From contig DHKI01000007.1 of assembly GCA_002404755.1 (NCBI GenBank), positions 62,001 through 126,000 of the forward strand: a stretch of 64,000 nt of DNA, written 5' to 3'. The translations under genes were made by a program, and so were the position numbers. This document shows, piece after piece, positions 34,826-43,429 of this stretch. Below the pieces are notes generated by a model. That model had not been told where the DNA came from. It searched no databases and saw nothing but the letters and a program-made list of their open reading frames with translations. Positions within the stretch are counted from its first letter, which is position 1, and every line of letters starts with the position of its first letter. The stretch is from Clostridiales bacterium UBA4698. GTDB lineage: Bacteria > Bacillota > Clostridia > TANB77 > UBA1234.

Positions 34826-34860
34826 TTGATACGGTTCTTTTATATGAATCGTATCAATTT
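34826..34860 (+). terminator. Terminator after the M16 peptidases
   Basis: Arms TTGATACGGTTC (34826-34837) and GAATCGTATCAA (34846-34857) with one wobble, then TTT. Its tail abuts the lgt ribosome site. Confidence 0.7.
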
Positions 34861-34883
34861 TGCATGCGAAAGGAGAAACTATT

Positions 34884-35681
34884 GTGCATCCAATTTCATT
34901 TCCAAATTTGAATTTAACTTTTAATATAAACCCTATTGCAATATCGATATTTGGTATAAACATTTATTGGTATGGAATAATAATAGTAATTGGAGTTTTG
35001 TTAGGCTTATATCTAGCAAAAAAAGATGATGGTTTACACGGAATAAAATATAGTGATGTAATTGATTTTGTAACAATTGCAGTTTTTGTTGGAATTTTAT
35101 TTGCTAGAGGTTATTACGTTTTATTTAAGTTAGATTACTACATATCACATCCAAGTGAAATCATAAAAATATGGAACGGTGGCTTGGCGATTTATGGTGG
35201 AATAATAGGCGGAGTATTAACATGCATATTTTTCTGCAGAAAAAGAAAAATAAAGTTTTTGAATATGGCAGACTATATAGTACCGTTTTTAGTACTAGGA
35301 CAATCAATAGGTAGATGGGGAAATTTTGTAAATCAAGAAGCATACGGCTCTCTTACAGAAAGCTTTTTAAAAATGAGAATATATAATGAAAGTACATTAG
35401 AATTTATAAGTGTGCATCCAACTTTTTTGTATGAATCATTGCTAGATTTTATAATATTTATAATTCTTATGAAAATAAGAAAAAATAGAAAATTTGAAGG
35501 ACAACTCGTATATCTATATTTTATTATTTACGGAATGGGAAGAGCGATTATTGAAGGATTAAGAACAGATTCACTTATGCTATGTGGATTTAGAGTATCA
35601 CAGTTTTTAAGCTTATTTTTAGCGATATTATCATCATTAATGTATATGTTTGCCGAAAAATGTCGACGAAAAAATACTTAA
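34884..35681 (+). CDS. lgt: Prolipoprotein diacylglyceryl transferase (Lgt)
   Basis: The integral membrane enzyme that transfers diacylglyceryl from phosphatidylglycerol to the lipobox cysteine of prolipoproteins. The 265-residue product has the start HPISFPNLNLTF, seven predicted helices, and the Lgt signature GRWGNFVNQEAYG near residue 147. The later VHPTFLYESLLDF and GRAIIEGLRTDSL motifs contain the other conserved His/Glu/Arg residues. GTG 34884 is chosen because AGGAGAAAC ends 8 bp upstream; an in-frame TTG at 34860 lies before that ribosome site. Confidence 0.96.
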   Translation: MHPISFPNLNLTFNINPIAISIFGINIYWYGIIIVIGVLLGLYLAKKDDGLHGIKYSDVIDFVTIAVFVGILFARGYYVLFKLDYYISHPSEIIKIWNGGLAIYGGIIGGVLTCIFFCRKRKIKFLNMADYIVPFLVLGQSIGRWGNFVNQEAYGSLTESFLKMRIYNESTLEFISVHPTFLYESLLDFIIFIILMKIRKNRKFEGQLVYLYFIIYGMGRAIIEGLRTDSLMLCGFRVSQFLSLFLAILSSLMYMFAEKCRRKNT

Positions 35682-35687
35682 CACGTA

Positions 35688-35717
35688 TTGACTTTTATTG
35701 TCTTAATATGGTAAATT
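35688..35717 (+). promoter_or_regulatory. Candidate promoter of the Spo0E-like gene
   Basis: TTGACT (35688-35693), 18-bp spacer, TAAATT (35712-35717), 34 bp before the start. Confidence 0.45.
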
Positions 35718-35750
35718 TTTTATATCGATAGAGAATAGAGGGTGATAATG

Positions 35751-35897
35751 ATGAAAAGTATAGAAAATAAAATAAATAAACTTAAAGAAAAACTTGATGC
35801 ATTAGTAATAACGAATGCTCCTTATGAAGAAATATATAAGGTCAGCAGAGAGTTAGACACCTATATTTCAGAATATTATAGAGAAAAAGGGACGTAA
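35751..35897 (+). CDS. Spo0E-like aspartyl-phosphate phosphatase
   Basis: A 48-residue peptide. Two helices are predicted: KSIENKINKLKEKLDALV and EEIYKVSRELDTYISEYYR. The second contains the Spo0E-family signature S-x-E-L-D (SRELD, residues 32-36). Proteins of this family dephosphorylate Spo0A or related response regulators and so restrain sporulation. ATG 35751 has GAGGGTGA at a suitable distance; an ATG one codon earlier is too close. Its own promoter and a clean terminator frame it as a single-gene unit. Confidence 0.72.
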   Translation: MKSIENKINKLKEKLDALVITNAPYEEIYKVSRELDTYISEYYREKGT

Positions 35898-35920
35898 AAA
35901 TTGAATAGAAAACAAAAATA

Positions 35921-35952
35921 AACACCAACTTGAGTAGAGGTTGGTGTTTTAT
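35921..35952 (+). terminator. Terminator after the Spo0E-like gene
   Basis: Perfect arms AACACCAAC (35921-35929) and GTTGGTGTT (35940-35948), then TT. Confidence 0.85.
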
Positions 35953-36064
35953 ATTATTGTGGCAAATTTTAATATTTGTATCTTTAATAAAAAACAAATT
36001 TTACAATGTTTAATAATTTAATGGGAAAGTCTTGTGAAATAAAAATCTGTAAATATTGTTCAAA

Positions 36065-36601
36065 TCATTCTGTTAATAGCTTTAGTATATCTTGATAATA
36101 TTTACTTGAAGAGTTCTTCCAATTCTCTGCTATTTTTTTAGCTTGTACTTGATTTTCGCATAAAACATTTACTTCAAATATGTTTTTATGTCCTTCTGTT
36201 ATTTTACATTTTGTAATGAATTGTTCACCATCATCCGGTATATATTCAGCAGAGATAGTAAGTTCTGTTTTTACATCGCTAAGTAGGTCCCTGATAATCA
36301 AATCTAAATTGTGTTTTATAATTCCAGGAAGCATGTTTTCAGTAAGTTCAAGTACTTCTTTTCCTTCAGGTGTTATTTGATATAACCATTCTTCATCTTC
36401 TTTATAACTAAGTACGTAATTTTTTTCAACTAAATCTGATAGAATATGTTGAAAGTAATAGTAGTTAAATCCATCAAAATCATATAGTAATTTCAATATT
36501 TGCAAATTAGATAAAATACAATCTGCATTCTTTAGTAGGTATAATATGATTAGTTTATTTTCGGCTAATTTCTTTTGATTTTCTTCTGTAACATCGTTCA
36601 T
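36065..36601 (-). CDS. DUF4364-family winged-helix protein
   Basis: A 178-residue protein with an N-terminal winged-helix region (LAENKLIILYLLKNADC, then FQHILSDLVEKNYV and the wing YQITPEGKEVLELT) and a C-terminal half conserved in DUF4364 of Clostridia. Such proteins look like PadR/MarR-type regulators, but the target is unknown. The start is preceded by GGGGTGATTGT. It is encoded opposite to its neighbours. Codon use is native. Confidence 0.78.
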   Translation of the reverse strand: MNDVTEENQKKLAENKLIILYLLKNADCILSNLQILKLLYDFDGFNYYYFQHILSDLVEKNYVLSYKEDEEWLYQITPEGKEVLELTENMLPGIIKHNLDLIIRDLLSDVKTELTISAEYIPDDGEQFITKCKITEGHKNIFEVNVLCENQVQAKKIAENWKNSSSKYYQDILKLLTE

Positions 36602-36682
36602 ACAATCACCCCAAATACAATTTTCAAGCTTATTATATCATAAAATGGCAAAAAAACAAGTTAAATAGAAGTTGACATAAAG

Positions 36683-36711
36683 CTGACAAAATTTCTGAAA
36701 TATGGTACCAT
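36683..36711 (+). promoter_or_regulatory. Candidate promoter of foreign-looking gene A
   Basis: CTGACA (36683-36688), 17-bp spacer, TACCAT (36706-36711). A TTGACATAA also lies at 36672-36680 as in the other three foreign-looking genes, but with no -10 at normal distance. Confidence 0.35.
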
Positions 36712-36838
36712 ATAGCTACATTATTACTTTACAACACTTGTTAGAAAGACTTTTCTAGCTACAGTTAATCTTTTGACGGGATTGTGTTACAACAATGAGT
36801 ACTGTGGTAATGAATAACAAATTAGGAGGTTCATGAAA

Positions 36839-37363
36839 ATGAACGAAAACGTAAGCAATCCGGATGTGGATTCGCCGAAGCTTAGCTTCAGGGCAAGGCT
36901 CACGGAGGTGCTCGACAAGAAGTTGAACGAAAGAATAGAAATGGCAAGGTCTTGGTTTGAGAAAACGTATGAGGCTGCAGAGCAGGCAGTGTACGATTAC
37001 GCCAAAAGCCTGGATGATCGGTTCTTTTCGACGTGCGAAAGTCATTTCTACTTCAATTTTTTACTGTCGGTGGAGCATTGTGAAGATGGTCGTTTCCTTG
37101 CCGAATTAAGGGTATTTGCACCGTATGTAGGAGAGATATATTCTTTGACTTCTGGTGACTGCGACTTTTCGTTGAACTTTAACTGTTCGGCTGAGAAAGG
37201 TGACAATGTAGAAGAAATGTTATTTCAGGCTATGGACGAAATACTTTCTGAGAAGCTCGAAGTTCCTACAGGTGCAGTGTACGAGAAATCATTACCTCTG
37301 GAATCTGGATACGTGGGAACGGTTGCCTTGAAATATGTACAGGTGCCGTATTACATCTCCTAA
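36839..37363 (+). CDS. Unrecognised gene with foreign composition (A)
   Basis: A 174-residue soluble protein of no family I recognise: an N-terminal amphipathic helix region (RLTEVLDKKLNERIEMARSW) and a beta-rich C-terminal half. By hand count the first 120 bases are about 45-50 % G+C against roughly 30 % in neighbours. Codons such as CTC, AAG, TCG, AGG and CGG are frequent. CGG at 37019-37021 is in frame and the reading continues past it. ATG 36839 is 9 bp after AGGAGG; another ATG at 36833 is too close. The leader shares TTGTTAGAAA-nnn-TTTTCTA and AGGAGGTTCAT with the next gene, suggesting common control and origin. Confidence 0.72.
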   Translation: MNENVSNPDVDSPKLSFRARLTEVLDKKLNERIEMARSWFEKTYEAAEQAVYDYAKSLDDRFFSTCESHFYFNFLLSVEHCEDGRFLAELRVFAPYVGEIYSLTSGDCDFSLNFNCSAEKGDNVEEMLFQAMDEILSEKLEVPTGAVYEKSLPLESGYVGTVALKYVQVPYYIS

Positions 37364-37384
37364 CATCCCGTAACGTGACACATG

Positions 37385-37412
37385 AACCCTTTGCTTTTGC
37401 AAGGGGTTTTGT
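37385..37412 (+). terminator. Terminator after foreign-looking gene A
   Basis: Arms AACCCTTTGC (37385-37394) and GCAAGGGGTT (37399-37408) with one wobble, then TT. Confidence 0.85.
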
Positions 37413-37512
37413 GTTGTCTATTTTTTATAATAAATAATAATCCGATTAGAGGTGGTGGCTTGTAAAAGTAAATTTCTTTAATTAGAGATAAAGCCCAATT
37501 TAATCTTGTGTA

Positions 37513-37540
37513 TTGACATAACATAAAAAAGTGCTATTAT
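37513..37540 (+). promoter_or_regulatory. Promoter of foreign-looking gene B
   Basis: TTGACA (37513-37518), 16-bp spacer, TATTAT (37535-37540). The leader repeats the TTGTTAGAAA-nnn-TTTTCTA hairpin of gene A near 37565. Confidence 0.55.
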
Positions 37541-37642
37541 ATATACGTTATTATGTTGCGTTTGTTGTTAGAAATATTTTTCTAAGTCATATTGCAATGA
37601 TGGCTATGAACAATTGGATTTAATTAAGGAGGTTCATCTAGT

Positions 37643-38134
37643 ATGAGGAAGAAAACCACAATTCAGGAGTTTCTGGAAGGTGATTTTGAACGGCAAGAGA
37701 ACTTGCTAAGGGTACGACTTAGTAGCATGTTTGAGGGAGTATGCGAGGCAATATGTAAAGCAAAGAGAAAGTCAAAGAACGAAGATTTTTCTTCTCTTGC
37801 TTCTAATGAAAAGCAATTTCGCATTGCACTTGGTATCTTTCTACTTGAGAAATGCGTTAGCTTTAGGCTGTATTTTAATGTTCCGCCTTCAAGGATTGGC
37901 ATCAAAAACATGTTCACCTATGGAAATTTTGAAAATGTGAGTTCGTTGAAAGATACCCCATTTTTTGAAATCACTAAGGAGGAATTTGCTAAGGCTTTTT
38001 CAAAGGTGGAGTGCATATGGTATGACGAGCAAGAATCCGCATTAGATACACGTACAGAAAAAGAACGTGCACTGGATGCTCTTTATTTGAGATTTGGACA
38101 ATATACTCCGGAATGTATTTTCTGGGTTGAATAG
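37643..38134 (+). CDS. Unrecognised gene with foreign composition (B)
   Basis: A 163-residue protein of no family I recognise; mixed helical and beta, with a basic segment KAKRKSKNED near residue 46. An in-frame CGG at 37691-37693 (GAA CGG CAA) reads through. The leader has the same hairpin and AGGAGGTTCAT ribosome site as gene A. The two proteins show no obvious sequence similarity to each other. The pair lies between a DUF4364 gene and recN, each gene with its own promoter and terminator, so they look like independently controlled imports rather than an operon. Confidence 0.7.
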   Translation: MRKKTTIQEFLEGDFERQENLLRVRLSSMFEGVCEAICKAKRKSKNEDFSSLASNEKQFRIALGIFLLEKCVSFRLYFNVPPSRIGIKNMFTYGNFENVSSLKDTPFFEITKEEFAKAFSKVECIWYDEQESALDTRTEKERALDALYLRFGQYTPECIFWVE

Positions 38135-38160
38135 TTTTTAACTATGAGTAGCCAAAAAAG

Positions 38161-38200
38161 AAGAACTCTTCGCAAAATTTTGCAAAGGGTTCTTTTTTAT
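38161..38200 (+). terminator. Terminator after foreign-looking gene B
   Basis: Long imperfect arms from AAGAACTCTTCGCAAAA (38161-38177) to TTTTGCAAAGGGTTCTT (38178-38194), then a T run. A further stem, AAAGATATC (38246-38254)/GATATCTTT (38272-38280), lies between this and recN. Confidence 0.85.
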
Positions 38201-38338
38201 TTAAGGGTAAACATAGTTTATACTATTGGATAATTTCAGATTTTTAAAGATATCTTAATTTTAAAAATTTTGATATCTTTTTCTTTTAGTTTTATGGTAA
38301 AATGTCATTGAAGTTTGAAGAATAGTAGGTGTGTTTTT

Positions 38339-40000
38339 ATGCTTGGTGAATTACATATTAAAAATATAGGTATTATAGATGAGATTACTATAAATTTTGA
38401 TGATGGTCTTAATATTTTAACTGGTGAGACTGGTGCTGGTAAGAGTCTTATTATTGATTCTATTAGTGCGATTTCTGGCTCGAGGATGAGCAAAGATATA
38501 ATCAAGAGAGGCGAGAATTCTGCTCTTGTTGAGGCTTGCTTTTTTATATCGGAGGATAGTGCTTTAAAGCAAAATTTAGAGTCAAAATTCGAGTTTATTT
38601 TGCCAGATGAGAATATTATCCTTACGAGAGAATTTTACCAAAACGGAAGAAATGTGTGCAAAATAAATGGTAGTATGGTGACTCTTGCAATTTTTAAAGA
38701 AGTTGGAGAGGCTCTCATAGACATTCATGGACAGCACGATAATCAGTCGCTCATGAATGAGAAAACGCATATAGAGTTATTAGATAATTTTGCTTTAAAA
38801 GATATTGCTAAGATAAAAAATGAATATAAAAATGTTTTAGAAGAGTATAAAGAAAACAAGAAGGAAATAGAAAAGAGTTTTGGAGATCCTGTTGAAAGGG
38901 CGAGAAGGTTAGATTTGCTTAAATACCAAAGCGAAGAGATTGTAAACAGCAATTTAAAGATTGGTGAAGATGAAGAGTTAGAACAAAGAAGGGCTTTTAT
39001 AATGAATGCCGAAAAGATATTTTCAGCACTTTCTAGTTCATATGATGCATTAGATAATTCGATAATCGAAAATCTTGGTAATTGTATTCACAATATGAAT
39101 AATATCTCTAGTTTTGATAAAAGATATGAAAATATCGAGAGTGTTTTAAATGATGCTTATTATTCTTTAAAGGATGTTTCTAGTGAGATTTCTAGTGCAA
39201 TTAGTGATGCTGAATTTAATGAAAATGAGCAGAATGAGATTGAAGAGAGATTGGATTTGATTTTTTCTCTTAAACGTAAATATGGAAATGATATAGAATC
39301 AATTTTAAAATATAATGAAGATATAGAAAAAGAGATTAATTTTTTAGAAAACTCTGAAGATATTGTAAACAAGTTAAAGGAGAAACAAAATTCACTAGAA
39401 ATTAAATTAAAAGAACTTGCTATAAAAATAAGAGATGTTAGAAAGAAAGCAGCAGATGTTATTGCAAAAAGAATAAATAAAGAACTTCAAGATTTAGAAA
39501 TGAAAAAAGCTTTTATAGAGTTCGAGTTTAAAGAAGCAGAAAGCTTTTTAGAAAATGGAATGGATATTGTTCAAATTCTTATTTCTACCAATGTTGGCGA
39601 AGGTTTAAAACCTCTTAGCAAAATTGCTTCTGGTGGTGAAATTTCAAGAGTTATGCTTGCAATAAAAACTGTTTTATGTGATGTAGACAGTGTTCCAACA
39701 ATGATTTTTGATGAAATTGATACGGGCATTAGTGGACAAGCCGGAAAAGCTGTAGCAGAAAAAATGAAGTTTATAGGAAAGACACATCAAGTAATATGTG
39801 TTACTCACTTACCTACAATTGCGGCTTTTGGAGATGTTAATTTCTTTATTGAAAAAATTGTTGAGAAAGAAAGAACGAAGACAAAGGTTACCAGACTAGA
39901 TGAAGAGGGAACAGTAAAAGAAATTGCAAGAATACTTGCCGGTAATGATATAACAAAAGCTGTATTGGAGCATGCAAGAGAACTTAGAAAAATAAGTTAA
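38339..40000 (+). CDS. recN: DNA repair protein RecN
   Basis: The SMC-like ATPase of double-strand-break repair. 553 residues: N-terminal Walker A GETGAGKSLI near residue 29, the IDIHGQHDNQSL segment, a central coiled coil (about residues 150-370), the ABC signature IASGGEISRVMLA, and Walker B PTMIFDEIDTGISG. ATG 38339 is preceded by AGTAGGTG; an in-frame TTG eight codons earlier has no ribosome site. It precedes spoIVB, the classical order in spore-forming Bacillota. Confidence 0.97.
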   Translation: MLGELHIKNIGIIDEITINFDDGLNILTGETGAGKSLIIDSISAISGSRMSKDIIKRGENSALVEACFFISEDSALKQNLESKFEFILPDENIILTREFYQNGRNVCKINGSMVTLAIFKEVGEALIDIHGQHDNQSLMNEKTHIELLDNFALKDIAKIKNEYKNVLEEYKENKKEIEKSFGDPVERARRLDLLKYQSEEIVNSNLKIGEDEELEQRRAFIMNAEKIFSALSSSYDALDNSIIENLGNCIHNMNNISSFDKRYENIESVLNDAYYSLKDVSSEISSAISDAEFNENEQNEIEERLDLIFSLKRKYGNDIESILKYNEDIEKEINFLENSEDIVNKLKEKQNSLEIKLKELAIKIRDVRKKAADVIAKRINKELQDLEMKKAFIEFEFKEAESFLENGMDIVQILISTNVGEGLKPLSKIASGGEISRVMLAIKTVLCDVDSVPTMIFDEIDTGISGQAGKAVAEKMKFIGKTHQVICVTHLPTIAAFGDVNFFIEKIVEKERTKTKVTRLDEEGTVKEIARILAGNDITKAVLEHARELRKIS

Positions 40001-40027
40001 AGTCATAAATTGATTTAAAAAAATTAT

Positions 40028-40075
40028 AAAACTCGCTTCTGACATTTTTTTCGTTGGAAACGAGTTTTATTTTTG
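40028..40075 (+). terminator. Terminator after recN
   Basis: Arms AAAACTCG (40028-40035) and CGAGTTTT (40061-40068), then ATTTTT. A second stem, CTACAAA (40095-40101)/TTTGTAG (40107-40113), with eight T nearby follows as a backup. Confidence 0.75.
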
Positions 40076-40190
40076 TCTGTAAAATAGCGATTATCTACAA
40101 AATCTCTTTGTAGGTAAATTTTTTTTAGCTCATAACTTTTAGCTTTTTTGGACAAGTTATTTTTGAGGCAAAATGAAAGGAGCATAAGTT

Positions 40191-41438
40191 ATGAATCGAA
40201 AAAAATTTTTTTTGTTAATAGTATTATTTACAGTTTTATATATTTATATGACAAGTCTTGATAAAATTCCCGAAAAAATTGTATTATTTCAAAATGAAAA
40301 TTATGAAATAAGCCATTTGAAGGGTACTTATATAGAAGGAAAAGCAACTTCGATTGCAGATAGATTATGGGGAAGTTTAACAAAGGTAGATAGTAAAGAT
40401 ACTGGCATATCAAAACTAAAACTTTCGGCATTTGGAGGCTTTTTTAAGAAAGATATAGAGGTCAGTGTTTTACCTACAAGGAAGGTGATTGTTGGAGGAG
40501 ACACTGTAGGAATTAGATTATATTCTAAGGGTGTTTTAGTAATAGGTGAATCTCCAGTTCAAGGAATGGATGGGATTTATTATGAACCATATAAAAATAG
40601 CAGTATAAAAAAAGGTGCAAAAATTTTAAAAATAAATAATGAGAAAGTTGAAACTATTTTAGAATTAGTTGAAGCTGTTGCGAACATAGAGGACAACAGA
40701 AAGGCTATTGTTCAATATGAACAAGATGGTCAAATCCATGAGGAAGAAATGAATCCAATAACATGTTTTGATGATGGCAGAAAAAAGCTTGGTTTGTGGG
40801 TAAGAGACGGAGCTATGGGGGTTGGAACGCTAACATTTTATGATAAACAAACAGGAAAAATTGGGGCATTAGGACATGGAATATCAGATATGGATTTAAA
40901 AGAGTTGATTGACGTAGATGAAGGTTTTTTAAATTTAGCTAATATAATTTCAGTAAAAAAAGGATTAAAAAATGAGCCTGGTGAAATTAGAGGTATGCTA
41001 AACGAAAGAGTTGAAATTGGAAAAATAACATTAAATAATGAATGTGGAATATATGGTGAATATGATAAAGAATGTGATTTATTAAATAATAGAAAAGAGG
41101 TATTTGTTGCATCTAAAAATGAAATAGAAACAGGACCTGCAACAATATATTGTAGTATCGATGGTGACGGAGTGCCGAAAGAATATAATATAAACGTAGT
41201 AAAGAAATCTGATTTAATTGGCATAAAGAGTAAGGGGATGATAATCGAGGTAACAGACGAAGAATTATTGCAGAAGACAGGTGGCATAATTCAAGGAATG
41301 AGCGGAAGTCCAATTTTACAAAACGGAAAATTCATTGGTGCTGTAACTCACGTATATGTAAATGATCCGACAAGAGGTTATGCAATATTTGCTGAATCAA
41401 TGTTAGAACAATTGAATGAATTGGATAATAAAGTTTAA
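40191..41438 (+). CDS. spoIVB: SpoIVB serine peptidase
   Basis: The forespore-secreted S55 peptidase that triggers pro-sigma-K processing during sporulation. 415 residues: N-terminal membrane anchor (FFLLIVLFTVLYIYM), a PDZ domain (about residues 118-190; MDGIYYEPYKNSSIKKGAKI), and the peptidase domain with the catalytic His in GALGHGISD and Ser in MSGSPIL. It directly follows recN as in Bacillus and Clostridium; spo0A, the usual third gene, is not next here. Together with the Spo0E-like peptide it indicates a spore former. Confidence 0.95.
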   Translation: MNRKKFFLLIVLFTVLYIYMTSLDKIPEKIVLFQNENYEISHLKGTYIEGKATSIADRLWGSLTKVDSKDTGISKLKLSAFGGFFKKDIEVSVLPTRKVIVGGDTVGIRLYSKGVLVIGESPVQGMDGIYYEPYKNSSIKKGAKILKINNEKVETILELVEAVANIEDNRKAIVQYEQDGQIHEEEMNPITCFDDGRKKLGLWVRDGAMGVGTLTFYDKQTGKIGALGHGISDMDLKELIDVDEGFLNLANIISVKKGLKNEPGEIRGMLNERVEIGKITLNNECGIYGEYDKECDLLNNRKEVFVASKNEIETGPATIYCSIDGDGVPKEYNINVVKKSDLIGIKSKGMIIEVTDEELLQKTGGIIQGMSGSPILQNGKFIGAVTHVYVNDPTRGYAIFAESMLEQLNELDNKV

Positions 41439-41566
41439 ATCGAAAATTTTTTGTTTTCTTTTCAAAATAAGAAGGCAATAAATTTATTTTAGACAGAGCA
41501 ATTTCATAACATTATTTTGAAACTATTTAAGCCTAAAAATTAAATAATACAAATTCTAAAAAAATG

Positions 41567-41595
41567 TTACAAAAAAATTCTTTTTATGATATAGT
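41567..41595 (+). promoter_or_regulatory. Candidate promoter of the 41628 gene
   Basis: TTACAA (41567-41572), 17-bp spacer, TATAGT (41590-41595). The preceding 41439-41566 spacer shows nothing else recognisable. Confidence 0.45.
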
Positions 41596-41627
41596 TTTAT
41601 AAGTAATAAAAAGAGGAGGATTTATTT

Positions 41628-41978
41628 ATGGAAGTTAACGAGGAAAAAAGACAAAAATTTATGGAATATGCAGCTAAAAGAGTTAATAATGTAATGCATG
41701 ATATTTCAATATTAGAACCAATGGCAAGAAGTAACAGTTACGATTTTACTAGAGCAGATGTTGACGAAATGTTTAATGCAATTCAAGGCTCTTTAGATAG
41801 TGTTAGAGAAGAATATTACAGAAAGTTTGAAGCTAAAGCAAAGACTTCAAAACAAGCTTTTTCATTTGGACAAACAAAAGCTTGTGAAGTAGAAAGTACT
41901 GATGTGAAAGTCGAAGAAAATCCAGTACAAACTATGGAAAAAGTTCCTTCAGAAGTAGTACCAACAACAGAAATATAA
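41628..41978 (+). CDS. Uncharacterised small protein
   Basis: A 116-residue protein of unknown family. The first 75 residues are predicted helical (EEKRQKFMEYAAKRVNNVMHD; SLDSVREEYYRKFEAKAK); the remainder is a disordered, Val/Glu/Pro/Thr-rich tail. The strong AGAGGAGGA ribosome site, own promoter candidate and own terminator support a real gene. Native codon use. No signal peptide or membrane segment. Confidence 0.6.
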   Translation: MEVNEEKRQKFMEYAAKRVNNVMHDISILEPMARSNSYDFTRADVDEMFNAIQGSLDSVREEYYRKFEAKAKTSKQAFSFGQTKACEVESTDVKVEENPVQTMEKVPSEVVPTTEI

Positions 41979-41987
41979 AATATAAAG

Positions 41988-42021
41988 GCATCGCATGAAA
42001 CTCTTCATGTGGTGTTTTTTT
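41988..42021 (+). terminator. Terminator after the 41628 gene
   Basis: CATCGCATGAA (41989-41999) pairs with TTCATGTGGTG (42004-42014) with wobbles, then seven T. Confidence 0.85.
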
Positions 42022-42046
42022 ATGTGATAAATATGCACTTTTAATG

Positions 42047-42075
42047 TTGTTTATTAAATATTGATAATATATAAT
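42047..42075 (+). promoter_or_regulatory. Promoter of the 42098 gene
   Basis: TTGTTT (42047-42052), 17-bp spacer, TATAAT (42070-42075). Confidence 0.6.
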
Positions 42076-42097
42076 TATAAAAAAGGAGGAATTTGTT

Positions 42098-43387
42098 ATG
42101 GATAATATTAATCAAACAGAAGAACAATTTGAGCCAATTACTTATTATAAAAATATAGATAAAGATGAAATTATAGAGGCGTATAGTAAGAGCCAAGATA
42201 TAAATAAAAAAACTACTATAACAGTCCTTATTAATCAAAAAGAAGGTCAAAAAAAGATGTTTTTAAATTCTGTTGAAGAATTTGAAAATTTAAAAAAGGA
42301 AATTGAGCATAATAAGAAAAAAGATAATAAAATTGTTTTTCGTGAAGATTTGGACAAAAATGGTGAAGGAACAATTACAGTAGAAGAAATTGAAAATGAA
42401 AGAGAAATGCAAACATCAGATACTGGAAGTGATAATGATAATACAGGAGAAAATGACACAGAGAAGCAGTTAAGTGAGTTAGAGAAAAAAGCGGACGAAA
42501 TAGAAAAATTAGGAGAAGCTTTGATTTCAAGTGAAGAGTCATTAACAGCCTTGAAAAGTAGAGAGATGCTTAAAGATGTGGATACAGGAGTTTTGCTAGA
42601 TGCGAGGATGAAGAAGGAAAAGGCACAAGATGAAATGAATTTAACTGTAGCTAAATATATGGTTCAAAAAAATATATTGGTTGCAAAAAGAGAACAAGTC
42701 ATAATGGATGTCAATAAAGAGATAGGACGCGGAGGAACAAACTTAGCAGGATTGCAAGACAATCTTATAGACTTAAATAATCAAATTGAAAATTTAGATA
42801 AAGAATTTCATTTGGTTTTGCCGGAACTTCAAAATAAACTAGCTGAGGCACAAAAGGAAATGGGGAATGCTGAAAAGCAAGTAATGACACAAGTTAAAGC
42901 TGATTTTAGAAATAGCTATAAGCAAATAAGAGAATATACGGATGATGGCATTTTAAAAAATGAAAAAATAGATATGACAAAGAATTTGAATCGATTTGCG
43001 TGTAGTACGACATATGATGCAGATATCCTTTCTAAAGACAAGATTAGCGGTATTTCAGCTCAAACGATAAATATTAATGGTAGTGTGGTTAGAGTGGTTA
43101 GCACAGAGTGTTCACATGGCATGGATACTTCATATATGGATGGAAATACAACACAATTAGAAACTGGTGTAGGTGCTGGAAATAACTATATTTCAAGGGA
43201 CGAGAATGGAAGCTTCATCGCAGATAATCCGGAATTAGCAGATTCACTAAACAAGATAGGAATTAATAGTGTTGAAGATATTGGTTCAACATGTAATGAA
43301 ATGAAAGAAAAGGCAGAAAATAGAGACGAAGAGGAAATTGATGAAGACATGGAACCAACAGACCCTTCTTTGACGAGAAGATATTAA
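42098..43387 (+). CDS. Uncharacterised coiled-coil protein with an EF-hand-like loop
   Basis: A 429-residue acidic soluble protein with no family I recognise. A loop at residues 86-97, DKNGEGTITVEE, matches the EF-hand calcium-loop pattern (D1, N3, E5, G6, I8, E12). Residues about 125-265 are strongly coiled-coil (QLSELEKKADEIEKLGEAL; NLIDLNNQIENLDKEF). A C-terminal region of mixed strands ends in an acidic tail (EEEIDEDMEPTDP). It has no signal peptide or membrane helix. SD AAAGGAGGAA precedes ATG. metK begins 42 bp downstream, possibly on the same transcript. Confidence 0.65.
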   Translation: MDNINQTEEQFEPITYYKNIDKDEIIEAYSKSQDINKKTTITVLINQKEGQKKMFLNSVEEFENLKKEIEHNKKKDNKIVFREDLDKNGEGTITVEEIENEREMQTSDTGSDNDNTGENDTEKQLSELEKKADEIEKLGEALISSEESLTALKSREMLKDVDTGVLLDARMKKEKAQDEMNLTVAKYMVQKNILVAKREQVIMDVNKEIGRGGTNLAGLQDNLIDLNNQIENLDKEFHLVLPELQNKLAEAQKEMGNAEKQVMTQVKADFRNSYKQIREYTDDGILKNEKIDMTKNLNRFACSTTYDADILSKDKISGISAQTININGSVVRVVSTECSHGMDTSYMDGNTTQLETGVGAGNNYISRDENGSFIADNPELADSLNKIGINSVEDIGSTCNEMKEKAENRDEEEIDEDMEPTDPSLTRRY

Positions 43388-43429
43388 TTTTTACAAATCT
43401 TCAATTTTAATTTAAAGGGATTGATAAAA

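Noticed and set aside
35921..36064. A further small gene after the Spo0E-like peptide
   Set aside because: Only a terminator and A/T-rich sequence; no start with a ribosome site.
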